From: a virus
Virus record (IMG/VR): IMGVR_UViG_3300021962_000739
Span: 1-21,859 of that record
Length of the DNA: 21,859 nt
Direction: 5' to 3' (one strand)
Shown here piece by piece: positions 21,807 to 21,859 of the stretch. Made by a program: the position numbers and the translations under genes. Position 1 is the first letter of the stretch, and the number at the start of each line of letters is the position of its first letter. The notes under the pieces were generated by a model. That model ran no database searches and was not told where the DNA came from. It saw only the letters and a program-made list of their open reading frames with translations.

Positions 21807-21859
21807 ATGGCTCGTAAAAAACAAGAGAAACGAGTAATAGGTAACAAAATTGAGAAAAC
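21807..21859 (+). CDS. Start of a further gene (3' partial)
   Basis: From the ATG at 21807 the frame stays open to the window edge, giving a Lys/Arg/Glu-rich N-terminus that begins MARKKQEKR. No strong ribosome binding site is seen before it. An ATG at 21788 gives only a nine-residue peptide. Too little is present to name a product. Confidence 0.45.
   Translation, partial: MARKKQEKRVIGNKIEK

Noticed and set aside
1-21859. tRNA genes, CRISPR arrays, insertion sequences, integrase or attachment sites
   Set aside because: No noncoding gap is longer than about 85 bases, and no cloverleaf, regular repeat, transposase or recombinase pattern was seen.

Overview
The window looks like the genome of a tailed, contractile-tail (myovirus) bacteriophage of the broad T4-like type. 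It is AT-rich by eye. Every credible gene lies on the + strand, packed with gaps of a few bases or short stop/start overlaps. The marks of the type are: a T4 gp26-like baseplate protein, a tape measure protein, gp48/gp54-like and gp27-like baseplate proteins, a LysM (gp53-like) protein, and the T4-style replication and recombination set (gp32-like ssDNA-binding protein, UvsX, FEN/RNase H-type nuclease, gp41/DnaB-like helicase). The host cannot be read from the sequence. The B12-dependent ribonucleotide reductase and the IscA-like and 2-oxoglutarate oxygenase genes are a cargo often reported in aquatic phages, but that is an inference.

Layout. (1) 2-1462: an SNF2-family helicase, open at the left window edge. 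(2) 1502-11573: tail and baseplate block. A gp26-like protein with two CxxC pairs is followed by a small overlapping +1-frame gene in the position of a tail-assembly chaperone pair, an 847-residue tape measure protein, a tube-initiator-like protein, a LysM protein, a large hub protein, a hub protein fused to a probable cell-wall-degrading domain, and a conserved small protein. (3) 11573-12895: a small, divergent family A DNA polymerase whose start codon overlaps the stop of the last tail-block gene. (4) 12958-18212: a conserved orphan, gp32-like protein, UvsX, an orphan, 5' nuclease and replicative helicase. (5) 18297-21784: nucleotide metabolism and cargo, namely class II ribonucleotide reductase, thioredoxin, dUTPase, an A-type iron-sulfur carrier and a putative 2OG-Fe(II) oxygenase. 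A further gene starts at about 21807 and runs off the right edge.

How it fits together. The baseplate proteins build the hub and tube start around the tape measure, and the lysozyme-like hub protein probably helps cross the cell wall. The polymerase, helicase, 5' nuclease, gp32 and UvsX form a replication and recombination machine. The reductase makes dNTPs, with thioredoxin as its likely reductant, and dUTPase clears dUTP and supplies dUMP. Only four noncoding gaps exceed about 35 bases. Two of them (12896-12957 and 13366-13450) share a layout: a perfect TTGACA a few bases after the stop codon, then a dyad. The second has a good sigma70-type promoter whose -10 is covered by a 25-bp inverted repeat, just before the gp32-like gene.

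The points most worth checking are the T7 slippery run joining the gp26-like gene to the small +1-frame gene, the reduced polymerase with an exonuclease-like but apparently dead N-terminus and altered active-site residues, the promoter/dyad pair, and the enzyme set beside the class II reductase. No tRNA, CRISPR array, insertion sequence or integrase was seen.
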